Assembly (NCBI GenBank): GCA_038025085.1
Contig: CM076140.1
Location: 2,730,501-2,794,500, forward strand
Length of the DNA stretch: 64,000 nucleotides
Reading direction: 5' to 3'
Source of the DNA: Tetragonia tetragonoides
Taxonomy: Eukaryota; Streptophyta; Magnoliopsida; Caryophyllales; Aizoaceae
Position 1 is the stretch's first letter; the number at the start of each line of letters is the position of its first letter. Below are positions 36,185 through 48,090 of this stretch, piece by piece. A program made the position numbers and the translations under genes. The notes beneath the pieces were generated by a model. The model made no database searches, was not told where the DNA came from, and saw nothing but the letters and a program-made list of their open reading frames with translations.

Positions 36185-37762
36185 ATGGATTTGAAAGACA
36201 GGCTAAGTTCAGAAAATTGGCCAAAGCCGTCAATATTTGGGAATGAAATGCAGTGCAACTCATCTCTGAACAATCAGCCTTTCACCATGTTTAGTTCTCA
36301 GCAACAGCAGAAATGGGAAGATCCTTCTATACTGGACTACAGTATGAGGATAGACCCTTCATTTTCTAAATTCGACCAATCTTCTGAAAATTCATCTTTA
36401 CTGAATGACAATCCTAGTAACCAAATTAAAATCACGAACCAAGAAGTGAGTGAGATGAATCAGATGCTTGATAATGGTAGAATTCAAGAATGGGATCCAA
36501 GAGCAATGCTCAACAACCTCTCTTTCTTGGAACAGAAAATTCACCAGTTACAAGAGCTCATTCAGATGATCAGTGGGCAAAAAAGTCAAGTTGCCGGCAA
36601 CCAGGATGAACTAGTTACTCAGCAGCAGCAGCTTATCACAGCTGACCTGACTTCGATTATAGTCCAGCTGATATCAACAGCTGGCAGTCTGCTTCCATCA
36701 GTGAAGCATCGCCTTTCTTCTGCTAATCCTTCAGCTGCGCAGCTAAATGCAGTTCTTTTCCCTTCAGCAAGTGCTGGTAGTGGTATGCTGTCACAAAACA
36801 GTGGAGGGCAGGTGCAAAAAAATGTTGTTGATGTTAAGTCTTCTGAGCAGTCAAACCAGGTAGATGTAGTGGCCAAATGTTCAATGGAAATGAACTGTAA
36901 CAGCATAGAGGAAGAGCATGATTTAAAAGACGATGATGATGGGAAGGAAGAAGAGCATCTTCCTCCTGGTTCTTATGAGATCCTGCAATTAGAGAAGGAA
37001 GAAATTCTTGCACCCCATACCCATTTCTGTACCATCTGTGGGAAGGGATTCAAAAGAGATGCTAATTTAAGGATGCACATGAGAGGTCATGGGGATGAGT
37101 ACAAAACTCCTGCAGCTCTGGCTAAACCCAACAAGGAGTCAAGCTCTGAACAGGTGCTTCTGAAGAGGTATTCTTGCCCATATCTTGGTTGCAAGAGGAA
37201 CAAGGATCATAAGAAGTTTCAGCCTCTGAAGACTATTTTATGTGTAAAAAATCATTACAAGAGAACCCATTGTGACAAAAGCTACACTTGTAGCAGATGC
37301 CACAACAAGAAATTCTCCGTCATTGCTGATCTCAAGACCCATGAAAAGCACTGTGGTAGGGATAAATGGCTTTGCTCTTGCGGTACAACTTTCTCTCGGA
37401 AAGACAAACTTTTCGGACATATTGCTCTTTTCCAGGGCCATACTCCTGCTATTCCTATGGAGGACAATAAAGCAACATCTGTGCCATCAAATCCTGCAGA
37501 AAACAGTGAAGTGCCAAATAAGGTTGCAAATATGGAATTTACCTTTGGCTCTAATCCTGGAAATGGAAGTGGTCTCCAGAGCTTGATGGATGTCAAGGGG
37601 AATGTTGAAGACCCTTACTTCTCTCTGCTAAACTATGAGTGTAGCCTAGGTGGGCTTCAAGACTTTCCACAAGCCAATTTTGATGATTCATCGAGTTCAT
37701 TCTCGTTCCTTATTGCTGGAGAGAAGAACGGAATGCAGTCTGGTACTAGCGACATGGATTAG
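36185..37762 (+). CDS. STOP1: STOP1-type C2H2 zinc-finger transcription factor
   Basis: Nuclear regulator of the STOP1 (SENSITIVE TO PROTON RHIZOTOXICITY 1) family, which controls acid-soil and aluminium tolerance genes such as malate exporters. Single coding exon, 525 aa; the ATG at 36185 follows a likely leader intron. The N-terminal half is Gln/Ser/Asn-rich, with the conserved block EWDPRAMLNNLSFLEQKIHQ at about 103-122. Four finger-like units follow: CTICGKGFKRDANLRMHMRGH (about 281), CPYLGCKRNKDHKKF...HYKRTHC (about 329), CSRCHNKKFSVIADLKTHEKHC (about 367) and CSCGTTFSRKDKLFGHIALF (about 396). The Ser/Phe-rich C-terminus is also family-like. The frame is intact. It is tail-to-tail with PS1, as I recall for Arabidopsis At1g34370/At1g34355. 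STOP2-like paralogues exist, but position favours STOP1. Confidence 0.9.
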   Translation: MDLKDRLSSENWPKPSIFGNEMQCNSSLNNQPFTMFSSQQQQKWEDPSILDYSMRIDPSFSKFDQSSENSSLLNDNPSNQIKITNQEVSEMNQMLDNGRIQEWDPRAMLNNLSFLEQKIHQLQELIQMISGQKSQVAGNQDELVTQQQQLITADLTSIIVQLISTAGSLLPSVKHRLSSANPSAAQLNAVLFPSASAGSGMLSQNSGGQVQKNVVDVKSSEQSNQVDVVAKCSMEMNCNSIEEEHDLKDDDDGKEEEHLPPGSYEILQLEKEEILAPHTHFCTICGKGFKRDANLRMHMRGHGDEYKTPAALAKPNKESSSEQVLLKRYSCPYLGCKRNKDHKKFQPLKTILCVKNHYKRTHCDKSYTCSRCHNKKFSVIADLKTHEKHCGRDKWLCSCGTTFSRKDKLFGHIALFQGHTPAIPMEDNKATSVPSNPAENSEVPNKVANMEFTFGSNPGNGSGLQSLMDVKGNVEDPYFSLLNYECSLGGLQDFPQANFDDSSSSFSFLIAGEKNGMQSGTSDMD

Positions 37763-38424
37763 TAATGGCTGTTATTTTGATTTTCAAATGTAGCGAAGCT
37801 CTTATGACCATGGTCTTAGCTCAAATAATGCTTTATTTAATCGTTGCACATTGCAAGTTTGTGCCTGTCTAGAATCTGACAATGTGCATATTGGCCATAC
37901 TTGCAACCAGCTTCGGATTTACATGCCAAATACATTATTTTTTCTGATTGTAACAGGTAATTGTATAGCCACCCGGTATAGTATATATGCCCGATTTCGT
38001 AAATTTAGATTACACAATTTGTCTGTTTTCCCACAGATAATATTTATAAGCAAATCACATTACTAATGGGCTCGAGTTAAGATCTGCAATGGTCGCTTTT
38101 AAGGACCTTCTTATCCTGTTGGATGTTGCATTGTAAGAGGATTGCAGCAATCAGCATAGGTTGCGTAAGAAGGGGGAATCAATTGATCAGGAACCCTTGC
38201 ATAGGTTTGGGTAACCGATTTATAACAAGATATCTTTACAAAGTGCTATCTTTTAAGCATATGCCTACTGAATTGCAGCCATGGATTGCAAATACTGTGA
38301 ACAATTGTTTGGGTTAGAAATTACCCTGATATCTGCTTGAATAAAGAGAAGAAAAAAAAAAAAAAAGAATACGAGAACTATTATATCAGATCATCCAGAT
38401 ATCAACATAGCCCTGAGCATATCC
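37763..38424. other. Convergent 3' region between STOP1-like and PS1
   Basis: Carries the 3' UTRs of two converging genes. The segments near 38250-38300 and 38392-38460 are alike (agcatat.cctaNtgaattgc... followed by aaatactgtga), indicating a ~150-bp local duplication. An A-rich run is at 38350-38366. No gene seen. Confidence 0.45.
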
Positions 38425-39839
38425 CTAGTGAATTGCGGTCAGGCGTTCAAAATACTGTGAGTTGTGCAGCAGTATCAGCTTCAAACCCTTCACATTTTCC
38501 ATGGCTTTCGGTGTCATCTTCAGAGAGCTCGGATAAAATTTCTCCCTCAGAAGAATGTTGTCTGAGCAACACCAGGTTTGACCTCTTGGGGAGCTGTCTG
38601 CCCACAAGAACCTCTCAGAGAAAGGATTCACAAGAGTTTCCCGAAATTCTTACTGCTTCCTCACAGATCAAACCCTAAAAAACATAAACTCCTCTCATGA
38701 TGATAGAATTGTACAATGAAAAAGGCAAATGTATTCCTAGGAGCTGGCAAATGCTTATGAAAAAAATTGACTAGGCAACTTACCTCTGCCATGGCTTTAA
38801 TCTTCAAAGTGACATCATTACTGAGAAGGACGAGCTGTCCATCATTTTGAGTCTTCCTGAAGCTGAGAGCATAGTCCAGTACATGATCATCTGCAGTGGG
38901 TGAGAGAAGTTCTGATTGAGATCCGAAGCCGAAGAAGGGTACAGAGGTTGCTGTGCCGCAGCTAAATTGGGAGTGAGGTGATGCAGGAGGGGTTGGTGTA
39001 ACAGAACGGTCTTCCTGAATGGAACTCTGAACATGGATCCACGACTGCGTTTTGACCATACATTCTTGTATCCATTCTAATGCTGATGATACCTCACTGT
39101 TTCTTCTAAAGAAACTCAATTGACGCTTCAAACAATCAAGCTCCTTTATAACTGGCAAAATAAGCATCAATTAAGTAGAAAGTTTGATTAGCAAAACAAA
39201 AAAAAAGTAGAAAGTTTGAAATTTGGTTAAAAGGACAAATAGTAACTGAAGTTCACTCGGCTCAATTACCAATTCTGGGAATGATAAGTTGGGTTCCCTT
39301 GAGACCTTCAAGAAGCTGCAATGCCTTTCTTGATTCTTTATTCAGTAGAGTAGTAGTGTCCACTACCATGTTCCATTTTTGGGTTCTCTCTCCATAGCTT
39401 TTGTCCTGCAAATGAGTCTAGAATAATGAAGTGTTAGGCTTTAAATAATAAGGGGACTGAGCAATATGTTAATATTACACAAGCTAGCAGTCCAAACCTT
39501 GCTTGCTGCTTTTGCACAACTAACAGAATTTCCGCTTCTCATAACAGCATCATGAATGCATGTTTCGGATATACTCTTCTGAGGTGAATCTGCAAGCAGG
39601 GCTCGAAAAGGCACCCTTTCCCCCTTTCTCTCTTTCACAGCTTAACTGATTGCACGTGGTTGCCTGAAGCATGCCTTGCTGTTTTCTGCTCTCGAAGAAC
39701 ATTGGATGAAGATTTGTCTTTATCTGAGATGGGAGACCTGCCATCCATCTTAAAAAGGGATAATTTGCCAGAAGTTGAACCATTAAGTTCATTCAACATA
39801 GCCAACTTTCTCATTGTCTTGTGTGTATTGGGAGTGAAA

Positions 39840-40130
39840 TTTTCTTTGTCTGGAGTAAAGATTTCCTCTTCTTCTTGATCATCCACTCCATGGAAGAGAG
39901 CCCTTGAACAATTCTCTTTATCTGGGATGGGAGACATGCCATTCCCATAGTAGATGTCAGGACTACCAGCCATCTTGAAAAGGGATGATTTGCCTGAATT
40001 TGAAAGCTTAACTTCATTCAACACAGCCGACTTCCTCATTGACTTGTGTGTGTTAGGAGTGTAATTCTCTTTGTCTGGAGTGAAAATTTCTTCTTCCTCC
40101 TGATCATCCACTCCATGAAAGAGAGTCCTC
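39840..40130 (-). repeat. ~225-bp internal duplication in the PS1 large exon
   Basis: Two copies of the block encoding EEEEIFTPDKEN(Y/F)TPNTHK followed by GKSSLFKM / GKLSLFKM lie about 225 bp (75 codons) apart. They are moderately diverged, so this is an older duplication than the 147-bp one in the same exon. Confidence 0.8.
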
Positions 40131-41063
40131 GATATAGGATCATGCTTGACATTATTCTCCTGAGGAGCACTTTCTTTTATTTTCTGTCCTACTTGTTAAA
40201 ATTTGAGGAGCACTGTCTTGTTTTCCTCTTCTGGACCAAATGCTACTCGCAGAGTTCTGGTCCGGTGTCATTAGGGGACTCCTGAACTGCTTCTTGACTG
40301 AGCTGAGAGGCTGTGGACTCTGATAACCATCTCTCAGTGATTTATTTCCCAATTCTGAGAGGGAGTCTGCATTGGACAAAGATGAACACACAGATTCTAA
40401 TCCCATTTTCCCAGACCAACTCCATAGTTCGCACTCTGTCTGTTCCTTGCCTGAGGCGTTTTCGTACACATTGAGACTTTCTAAACATTTCCTTTCAGAT
40501 AATACTTTGGGTTCTGACTCATGTTGTGGGTTTGCTGTACTGGAAAGAACCCTTTTTGTGGCTGGAGAGGAAGGTGCTCAGTGATCCGTACCAGAAATCC
40601 CAGACACCATGCTGAACATCTTGCAGCGGGCTTTGCTTTTCATTTCCTTGGATCCTCTCAGCTAGAAGATCACTTGCTCCAGCTCCAGCAGCTGTAATGC
40701 TACCCAACCTTGGTGACAGATGGTATGCCATGTCTTCTGGCATAGGGGGTGCTGATGGGATAATTTGTTGCAGAGGCACTTCAGAGTTCTCATCTAGAAA
40801 AGTAGTATCTAAACCCTGCAAAACAGAACCTACAAATCCCTCATCTTCATGCTCAACTGGAAGAGGATCATATTCTTTTGCTGCATATACCAAGTGGTTC
40901 TTTTTTCCTGGCCGACCCATTCCCAGTTCTCACCCATAAACAAAGGCACCAAACCTTCCAACACAGAATCCGCCTGCCCTTCGTCATTTTCGAGTACCTC
41001 AGAGTTCTCATTCGGAGGAGCTGGTAAGATCTCTTTCTGCACAAACACTTCGGACTTCTCATC

Positions 41064-41504
41064 AGAGAACAACTCTAGGCCTTCCAAATCAGGATCTAAA
41101 TCAACATCCTTATTTCTGACTTCCAAAGTATGATTATTTTGTTGCAATGGAGGTGCTTCTGGAACTAGTTCCTCTACAATCAATTCCACATCATCACACA
41201 GAACCAAAGACCCCAAAACAGAAGTAACCACATGCTCATGTACATCCAAATCAATATCCTCATTTCTGACTTCCAAAGTATTTTGTTGTTGCAATGGAGG
41301 TGCTTCTGAAACTAGTTCCTCTACAACCACTTCCTCATCATCACACAGAACCAAAGACTCCAAAACAGAAGTAACCACATGCTCATGTACATCCAAATCA
41401 ATATCCTCATTTCTGACTTCCAAAGTATTTTGTTGTTGCAATGGAGGTGCTTCTGAAACTAGTTCCTCTACAACCACTTCCTCATCATCACACAGAACCA
41501 AAGA
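41064..41504 (-). repeat. 147-bp (49-codon) tandem repeat in the PS1 large exon, three copies
   Basis: GAACCAAAGA recurs at 41201, 41348 and 41495. Units 41211-41357 and 41358-41504 differ at one visible base; the third unit (about 41064-41210) is clearly diverged. The encoded repeat contains SLVLCDDEE, VVEELVSEAPPLQQ and EVRNEDIDLD. It is in frame. Confidence 0.92.
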
Positions 41505-42733
41505 CTCCAAACCCTTCCAAATAGAGCTACCCACATGCCCATTTACATCCTCATTTTCTAATCCTATCGAGTACTCGTCCTGAAATGCCCAAACAAGACC
41601 AACAATACAAAATTAACAACCATAGTGGCGCAATTCGCAAGATTCTAAAGGGAAAAGGGAAAACCAGAAGGGGAACATGTCCTATATGTCTCAACAAACA
41701 GCTGTTTTACATAGTAAACAAAATTCAACATCTTAATTTCATATACTCACAAAGCATTTAACTCAAGATAAACAAGAGGATTAAAAGCTATAATTCCTTC
41801 ACCTCGTTGATTTCTTCTTCATCCTCTTCGTGTGGCTCGGAATAATCCAATGGGGGCACAAATGGGTGCTCCATGTCATAAGCTTGGCTCAATGGAATCC
41901 AGTGCAACTTGTAAACTCGACTGGACCCTCCGATCCTTAAAGCATCACCCTCACTTAGCCTTGTTCTAACATTGGGTTCTAGCCTTTTTTCTGATACCAT
42001 GTCCCATGCACTAAACAAACACCAAAGAAACCACGAATCAGAAACCCACAGACAAATAAACCTCGCCAAAAAGTACAACTTCAAATCAAATGAAACAGCA
42101 GCCCCAAGAATCCATAGATAACCAAAGAGAAATGGATCATGAACCAAGAACCCACAACAATTTAAAGGACAAAATAGATGTAAAAAGGGAAGGAAAAAAG
42201 AAAACCTAGAAACAACAATGACGAAACCCCCCAAAAAATTTCAAGGCCTTTTTAAGTATATAATCAGCAAAATTCCTCCACCCACAAAAAATTTCAAGAC
42301 TAGAAGGACAATTTACCCTTTGGACATTCAATTAACCACTAAATTTCAAAGATTAGAGTATGAGAACTCAAATGACATAATTTTTTTGAAGCAAATTGCA
42401 AACAACCTAAGAAATTTCAAAGCGAAGGAGAGAGAAAGAGAGAGGTTTACCAGATGACAAGTCGGTGAGAAAGAGGTGAGTGGAAGAGGGTTTAGAGTGA
42501 AGGCGAAGATGAAAGCGGCTAATACTGGGATGTTCCAATCGAATGTCGCAATCTGGGTGTCGACCAACAACCAATGTTTCTTCAAATTCTTGATGGGTTT
42601 CGCCATTTTGATGAATTTCTTGATTGAGAGAAGGAGGGGCATTAACAAGAAATATGTTCTTGAGAATGGCGTTGTTCTTCCATACACTGAATACTGGGAT
42701 TTTTCTCTCTCTATTCTCTTTCTGGTCAGCCAT

Positions 42734-44031
42734 TGCTGGTGAATGATGGTTGTGGTTCAAGAAGTCAAGGGGAGGGAAAGAAGGGTTTTCTTTTAAGTGA
42801 GAGGTTCTTGGATTAAAAAAGGAAAATTACTGACAGGAAATGGAGGCCGTTTTTGTGAATTTCAAATCTGGGAAAGGTGACCGTTCGATTTGTTTTTGTA
42901 ACGGCTACTTTTTGTCATTTCTCAAATCAAAATGACAAAATGCTTCCTTGATACAATTATCAACTACTCATTTTTTTGGTTTTCTTCGCCTCAGCTACGG
43001 CCTACTGAAAATGAATTTCATTCAAACTTGATTTATTTTTGGATTATGGTGACTTCGATTTATAAATAATGAACTCTTTTTTTTCATAGATCGATAAGTC
43101 AATTATTATCTTTATTATCATTATTGTTGTTATTTGATTTGAATAAGCATCTCATTAATTACTCTGCCTTTCACTCCAAAAAAAGGGCTGCTTTTTAAAT
43201 GCTTTTTTCTTGGTGTGGAATGTAAGGACACATCTCCTAGAAAGAAAAATTCATTTTAGCAAGCCCCTTTGGCCTTGCCACGCCCTGAACATCATGAAGC
43301 AGGATGTGTTAGAAGGTCCCCAACTTGATTCAGATTGACCAAAAGTGTAAGTTCTTGCTCAACTCCAATTTGCTAGCTAATTAGTAATTAGTAGCAAAAT
43401 TAGCACCCCCAAACTACAATCTCATTCACACAAACAAGGGGTATTTTTCGATTCAGATTCAGACAAATGGCCCGAATTCACATTTAAGCAATACATTGTG
43501 CATGACTATCACATTACAATTTTGTAATTGGATTACGTCGCTTTGGGCTTGCAAAAGGTGTTATCTTAACTCTTAAGGGTGCTCTTTTTCATTGAAGTGA
43601 ATTAAAATACATTGAACTTAATTTCACTGAACTGAATAGTAATCGGTGGGAGAAAAAATAGATCACATCATAGAAATGAACTTATTTATCATTGAGTATG
43701 TTGCCGTGTTTTGTACTTAGGAGTCACAGACAACCGTGAGGGGCAGTCATACGGCCCTTAAAAAGGTCCTAAATAAGGTCGAGGACTATCTTAGAGCAGG
43801 CCGCTCCCTATTCGAACCTACTCCTCCACCCCCAACTCCGAGTTGACAGTGGACTCGGTCAACGGTGATAGTCGGTTTCTAGTGACTTGATAGAATTCCA
43901 CACCTATGCACAATTCGACCAACTGTTCGACCTTTTCGGGGAGTTGGTAGTGCTTTTCGATGCGTGGTTCAAGTTAGCTATCACGTTGCTAATTAACCTT
44001 GCTATTCGACAAGGTCTTTTTGGGCATTGAG
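42734..44031. other. PS1 5' flank and intergenic DNA
   Basis: Upstream of the PS1 start. The stretch at 43740-44030 is less AT-rich and reads like internal retrotransposon remnant, but no domain can be named. Nothing else recognised. Confidence 0.35.
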
Positions 44032-45062
44032 TTGGGATCGTGGTATCCTTTACTTTAACGAGTAGGGTGCCAGGGGGGTTTGAATACTAATAATTCAAAA
44101 AATAGACATTCATTCGATTGATGTAAACATAATACAAACAGTGAAGGATTTAGAAGTGATTGTTATTGGGGATGAGGTATAAATTTCTTTCTACGAGGAT
44201 TGCATTGGACCCTATTCATGGCAATTGCACTGGACCATATTCATCGCAATAGTTGTAGGCAAATAATTGAACTTTTTAACGAAGTTTAGTTAGGGGCCTC
44301 CGCCTCCGCCTCCGCCTCCGAAAGGCTAAATCCGCCCCTATAACTAAATTGTAGTAAGAAAAAGGTTTGAATGCCAGGTTGTTATCGTACCTGTATTAGA
44401 GTTTTAATATCCTCATTATTTTTCCCCGGCCACCTACTATACATGTTTTTGGAATTTTAGGGTGTATTAGTTTGCACTTACTTTGTTACACTCGAAAATA
44501 ATCTACTGGGATATTCGAATAGACCGACAACTCGAATAAAAATATATTACGAAAATATATTATTGCTTATAAAATAAAGATAGTGGTTGAAATGCACAAC
44601 TTCCATTATCTCCTACCACTACCCACTAATACACTAGACATGGTAGTTATTTTCTACAAAAACTACCCAATTAAGCACTACCCATGAAGTGAATGTGTTA
44701 ACCATTCAAAGGAGGATATGGGATAGTGGTTGACTACACCCCACCCATGATTGAATAATGGACGGTTACTACTTACTAGAAGACTAAGGACTCTCCTATT
44801 TTCCTATAAATAGAATCGACGGAGCAATAAAGAAGGACACACTGAGTCTCATCGCAAAGATGTGTTAGGAGTAGAGTAATGTAGTCTCTAGTGTAGTGTA
44901 GTTTTAGGAGTAGATTAAACGTAACTTAGTGTATCATACTCCATTAAATCCTCCCGTTTGTACTATGTTTACATCAATCGAATGAATATCTTTTTTTCGA
45001 ATTACTAGTATTCAAACCCCCCTCGCACCCTACTCTTTAAAGTAAAGGAAACCACGATCCAA
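44032..45062. repeat. ~107-bp inverted repeat pair enclosing ~816 bp
   Basis: The left arm 44032-44139 (TTGGGATCGTGGTATCC..., GTTTGAATACTA, TCATTCGATTGATGTAAACA) is the reverse complement of the right arm 44956-45062 with about 10 differences. The interior has a (GCCTCC)n run at 44297-44321 and, at 44812-44850, CCTATAAATAG followed by leader-like sequence, as in a retrotransposon LTR. No matching target duplication was seen outside the arms, so this could be a TIR element or two oppositely oriented LTR fragments. Confidence 0.7.
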
Positions 45063-46508
45063 TGGAGGTTACCTAAGATGCCTTCACTAACATTAGTGTT
45101 AGTGAAGGACTTAAAGATACAATCACAACTTAGAACAAATAAACAGGAATAATAAAAATGATACAAGTTGGATAAAATCTAAAAATTGAATCATCTTCCT
45201 CTTCCAACTTGATCTTGTTCATCAGCTACAGAACCCAAGAACACCAAGAGGACCAGTATCCTCCACCACCATCAACAGACGTTTTTTTTTTTTGTTTTTT
45301 TTTTTGTTTTTTTGTTTTTTTTTTTCTTGAGGTTTTTTAGATCTAGATCAAAAAAACCAAAATTCTGAAAGAGATTCATACAAATGACTTTAGCCGAGAA
45401 TCAGTGACAAAGAGAGGATGAGTTTCAAGCAACCATGTCTTTCAAGGTCGCCGGAGTGAAGAACAAGAGCAAAATCGACAAGGAAGCTTGGAGATAGTAC
45501 CAAGCAAAGCAAACCATTCGGGAAGCAAGCCCGACACTAATCCGAGCGACGGCAACCTCGATGGCGTGGAAGCAGTCTTCAATATTCTCACTCCTTCCCA
45601 AAAAGCCTACTGTTTCTTCAATAATCAAACCAGATCTGTTTTTTTTTTTTTTTTTTTTTTTTTGTTAATCATCAGATCTGAAAACAAGAACCAAAGGCTA
45701 ACAAAGAGAGGGCTGGAAAAAAAAAAAAAAAAAAACTTGAGGAGGAAGATGGCTTGAGAAGAGAGCAAGAGGAAGGGCTTGAAAGGGGCTTGGGACGGCT
45801 GAAAAGAATACTTTGGAGAAACTAGAGTTTCTAGAGAGAGAAGCTCTCTAGAAACCCTTGTTCCCTTTTCAGTTTCTATGGCTCTTTGGTTTCTTACTCC
45901 TCTCAACGCACCTACATTCTCTCTCTCCTCAGAACAATGGAATTTGATTTGTTCTTCTAACTTCAAAGGCACAAATTAAATTACGAAATTTCTATATCTA
46001 AATTCCTTTCAATTTTCTTGGCAATTTAACACCCAATTTGACACCTTTCTCTAAGTTTTTCAAAAATGAAAAAAAAAAAAACAATTTTTCGTGTACCGTC
46101 AATGTCGATCGGAGGGCATCGATGGTGGTGTTGAGTTTGTTGGTGTTCTTATGGCTTTTTTCTCTCTCCTCCATTGTTGGATGAGGACAGTGGTGGGGGT
46201 GGGAGGTCGACGGGTGCTTTGATTGGCGATCGTGGACGGGTTGACGGTGCTTGGGGTTAGTGGTGGTGGTGTTGACGGTGGTCGTATTAACCACGACGGT
46301 GAAGTCCGTGATGATGATGATGATGATGAATGGTGATGATTATTTCTTTTGTTTTTCTTTTTCTCTTCTGCCAGCCTGCCATGTTCTTTAAAAGATTGGT
46401 GTCATGGTGATGGTGATGGTGATGATGATGAACTGATGAGTGGTGAATTGGTGATGATTTTTGGTCTTTTACTTTTTCTTTTTCTTTTGAAGTAATGTAG
46501 AAGGGGTG
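45063..46508. other. Repeat-rich non-coding segment
   Basis: Holds a T-rich run with G interruptions (45283-45326), T24 at about 45640-45663, A18 at about 45719-45736, and GAT/GGT-rich simple repeats (46303-46330 and 46404-46440). A GC-richer stretch at 45420-45620 has short open frames but no domain I can name. Probably transposon debris. Confidence 0.35.
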
Positions 46509-48090
46509 CTAAATACGTAATGTTTATTGTTATATACGTATTGTTCATCGATTATATGTAATGTTCATTAAAAATACGTAATTGTTCATCGGTTATATAA
46601 GTAATGTTTATTAAAAATAGTACCGTTTAATTGTTCGTAGGTTATAAGTGCAATGTTCATTAAAAAAAAATTGTTCATACGTTATATACGTAATGTTGAT
46701 CAAAAATAGTCTAATTGTTCATCGGTTATAAATGCAATGTTCATTAAAAGTAATGTAATTGTTCATAGATTATATATGTAATGTTCATTAAAAATAGTCT
46801 AATTGTTCATAGGTTATAAATGTAATGTTCATAAAAAATAGTCTAATTGTGCATCGGTTATAAGTGCAATGTTCATTTACACCATATATACTACTTTTTT
46901 CGAGGGGATATAGCTAGAACCAGACTTTATTAATGTTCATTTAAAATAATTTAATAGTTCATAATCTATAAATGTAATGTTCATTTAAAATAGTCTAGTT
47001 GTTCATAAGTTATAAACATAAGATTCATTACATTACAAATAGTCTAATAGTTCATAAGTTGTAAACGTAATGTTCACTTAAAATAGTCTAAATAGTTCAT
47101 AGGCTATATACGTAATATTCATTAAAAATAATCTAATTGTTCATAGGTTATATACGTAATATTCATTAAAAACAGTCTAATTGTCCATCGGTTATGAGTG
47201 AAATGTTCACTAAAAATAGTCTAATTGTTCATATGTTATACATATAATGTTCATTAAAAATAATCTAATTGTTCATAGGCTATATACGTAATGTTCATTA
47301 AAATAGTCTAATTGTTCATCAGTTATAAGTGCAATGTTCATTGAAAATAGTCTAATTGTTCATATGTTATACATGTAATATTCATTAAAAATAATCTAAT
47401 TGTTCATAGGCTATATACGTAATGTTCATTAAAAATAGTCTAATTGTTCATCGATTATAAGTGCAATATTCATTAAAAACAGTCTAATTGTCCATCGTTT
47501 ATGAGTGCAATGTTCACCAAAAATAGTCTAATTGTTCATATGTTATACATGTAATGTTCATTAAAAATAATCTAATTGTTCATAGGCTATATACGTAATG
47601 TTCATTAAAAATAGTTTAATTGTTCATCGGTTATAAGTGCAATGTTCATTGAAAATAGTCTAATTGTTCATAGGTTATAAATGTAATGTTCATTAAAAAT
47701 AATCTAACTGTTCATAGGCTATATACATAATGTTCATTAAAAATAGTCTAATTGTTCATCGTTTATAAATGCAATGTTCATTAAAAATAGTCTAATTGTT
47801 CATATGTTATAAATGTAATGTTCATTAAAAATAATCTAACTGTTCATAGGTTATATACGTAATGTTCATTAAAAATAATCTAACTGTTCTTAGGTTATAT
47901 ACGTAATGTTCATTAAAAATAGCCTAATTGTTCATAGTTTATATACGTTATATTCACTAAAAATAGTCTAATTGTTCTTAGATTATAAGCGCAAGTTTTA
48001 TTAAAAATAGTCTAAGTGTTTATAGGTTATATACGTAATGTTCATTTAAAATAGTCTAATTGTTCATAGATTATATAAATACTGCTCATA
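46509..48090. repeat. AT-rich 44-bp minisatellite (about 36 units) with ~131-bp higher-order periodicity
   Basis: The basic unit is GTAATGTTCATTAAAAATAG followed by TCTAATTGTTCATAGGTTATATAC. Three unit variants alternate in the central part: one with AAGTGCAATGTTCATT, one with TACATGTAATGTTCATT, one with TATACGTAATGTTCATT. The GTGCAATGTTCA variant recurs at about 47329, 47459, 47502, 47635 and 47768, mostly 130-133 bp apart. The edges are more diverged. One unit near 46880-46930 is interrupted by about 40 bp of foreign sequence. Confidence 0.93.

Larger units (their letters stand above)
38425..42733 (-). pseudogene. PS1: PS1 (PARALLEL SPINDLE 1) homologue, FHA + PIN domains, with about six frameshifts
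   Basis: PS1 controls spindle orientation in male meiosis II in Arabidopsis; loss gives unreduced pollen. Recognisable exons: 42451-42733 (FHA domain: TLVVGRHPDCDIRLEHPSIS), 41803-42010 (end of FHA, then IGGSSRVYKLHWIPLSQAYD), 39498-41579 (acidic middle region with EEEEIFTPDKEN and SIWSRRGK), 39270-39405 and 38784-39151 (PIN domain: MVVDTTTLL, VIKELDCLKRQ, ADDHVLDYAL, VLLSNDVTLKIKAMAE) and 38425-38674 (ERFLWADSSPRGQTW, C-terminal LKLILLHNSQY). Splice borders are good, but the frame breaks near 41998 (TGGTATC, one base short after HGTW), 40895-40920, about 40583, 40152-40200, about 39622 and about 38640. Sequence on both sides of each break is PS1-like. Either this copy is decayed or the consensus is locally poor. 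Confidence 0.82.

Noticed and set aside
45425..45972. Short open frames around 45.4-46.0 kb
   Set aside because: They cross poly-T and poly-A runs, show no domain and have no supporting splice sites.
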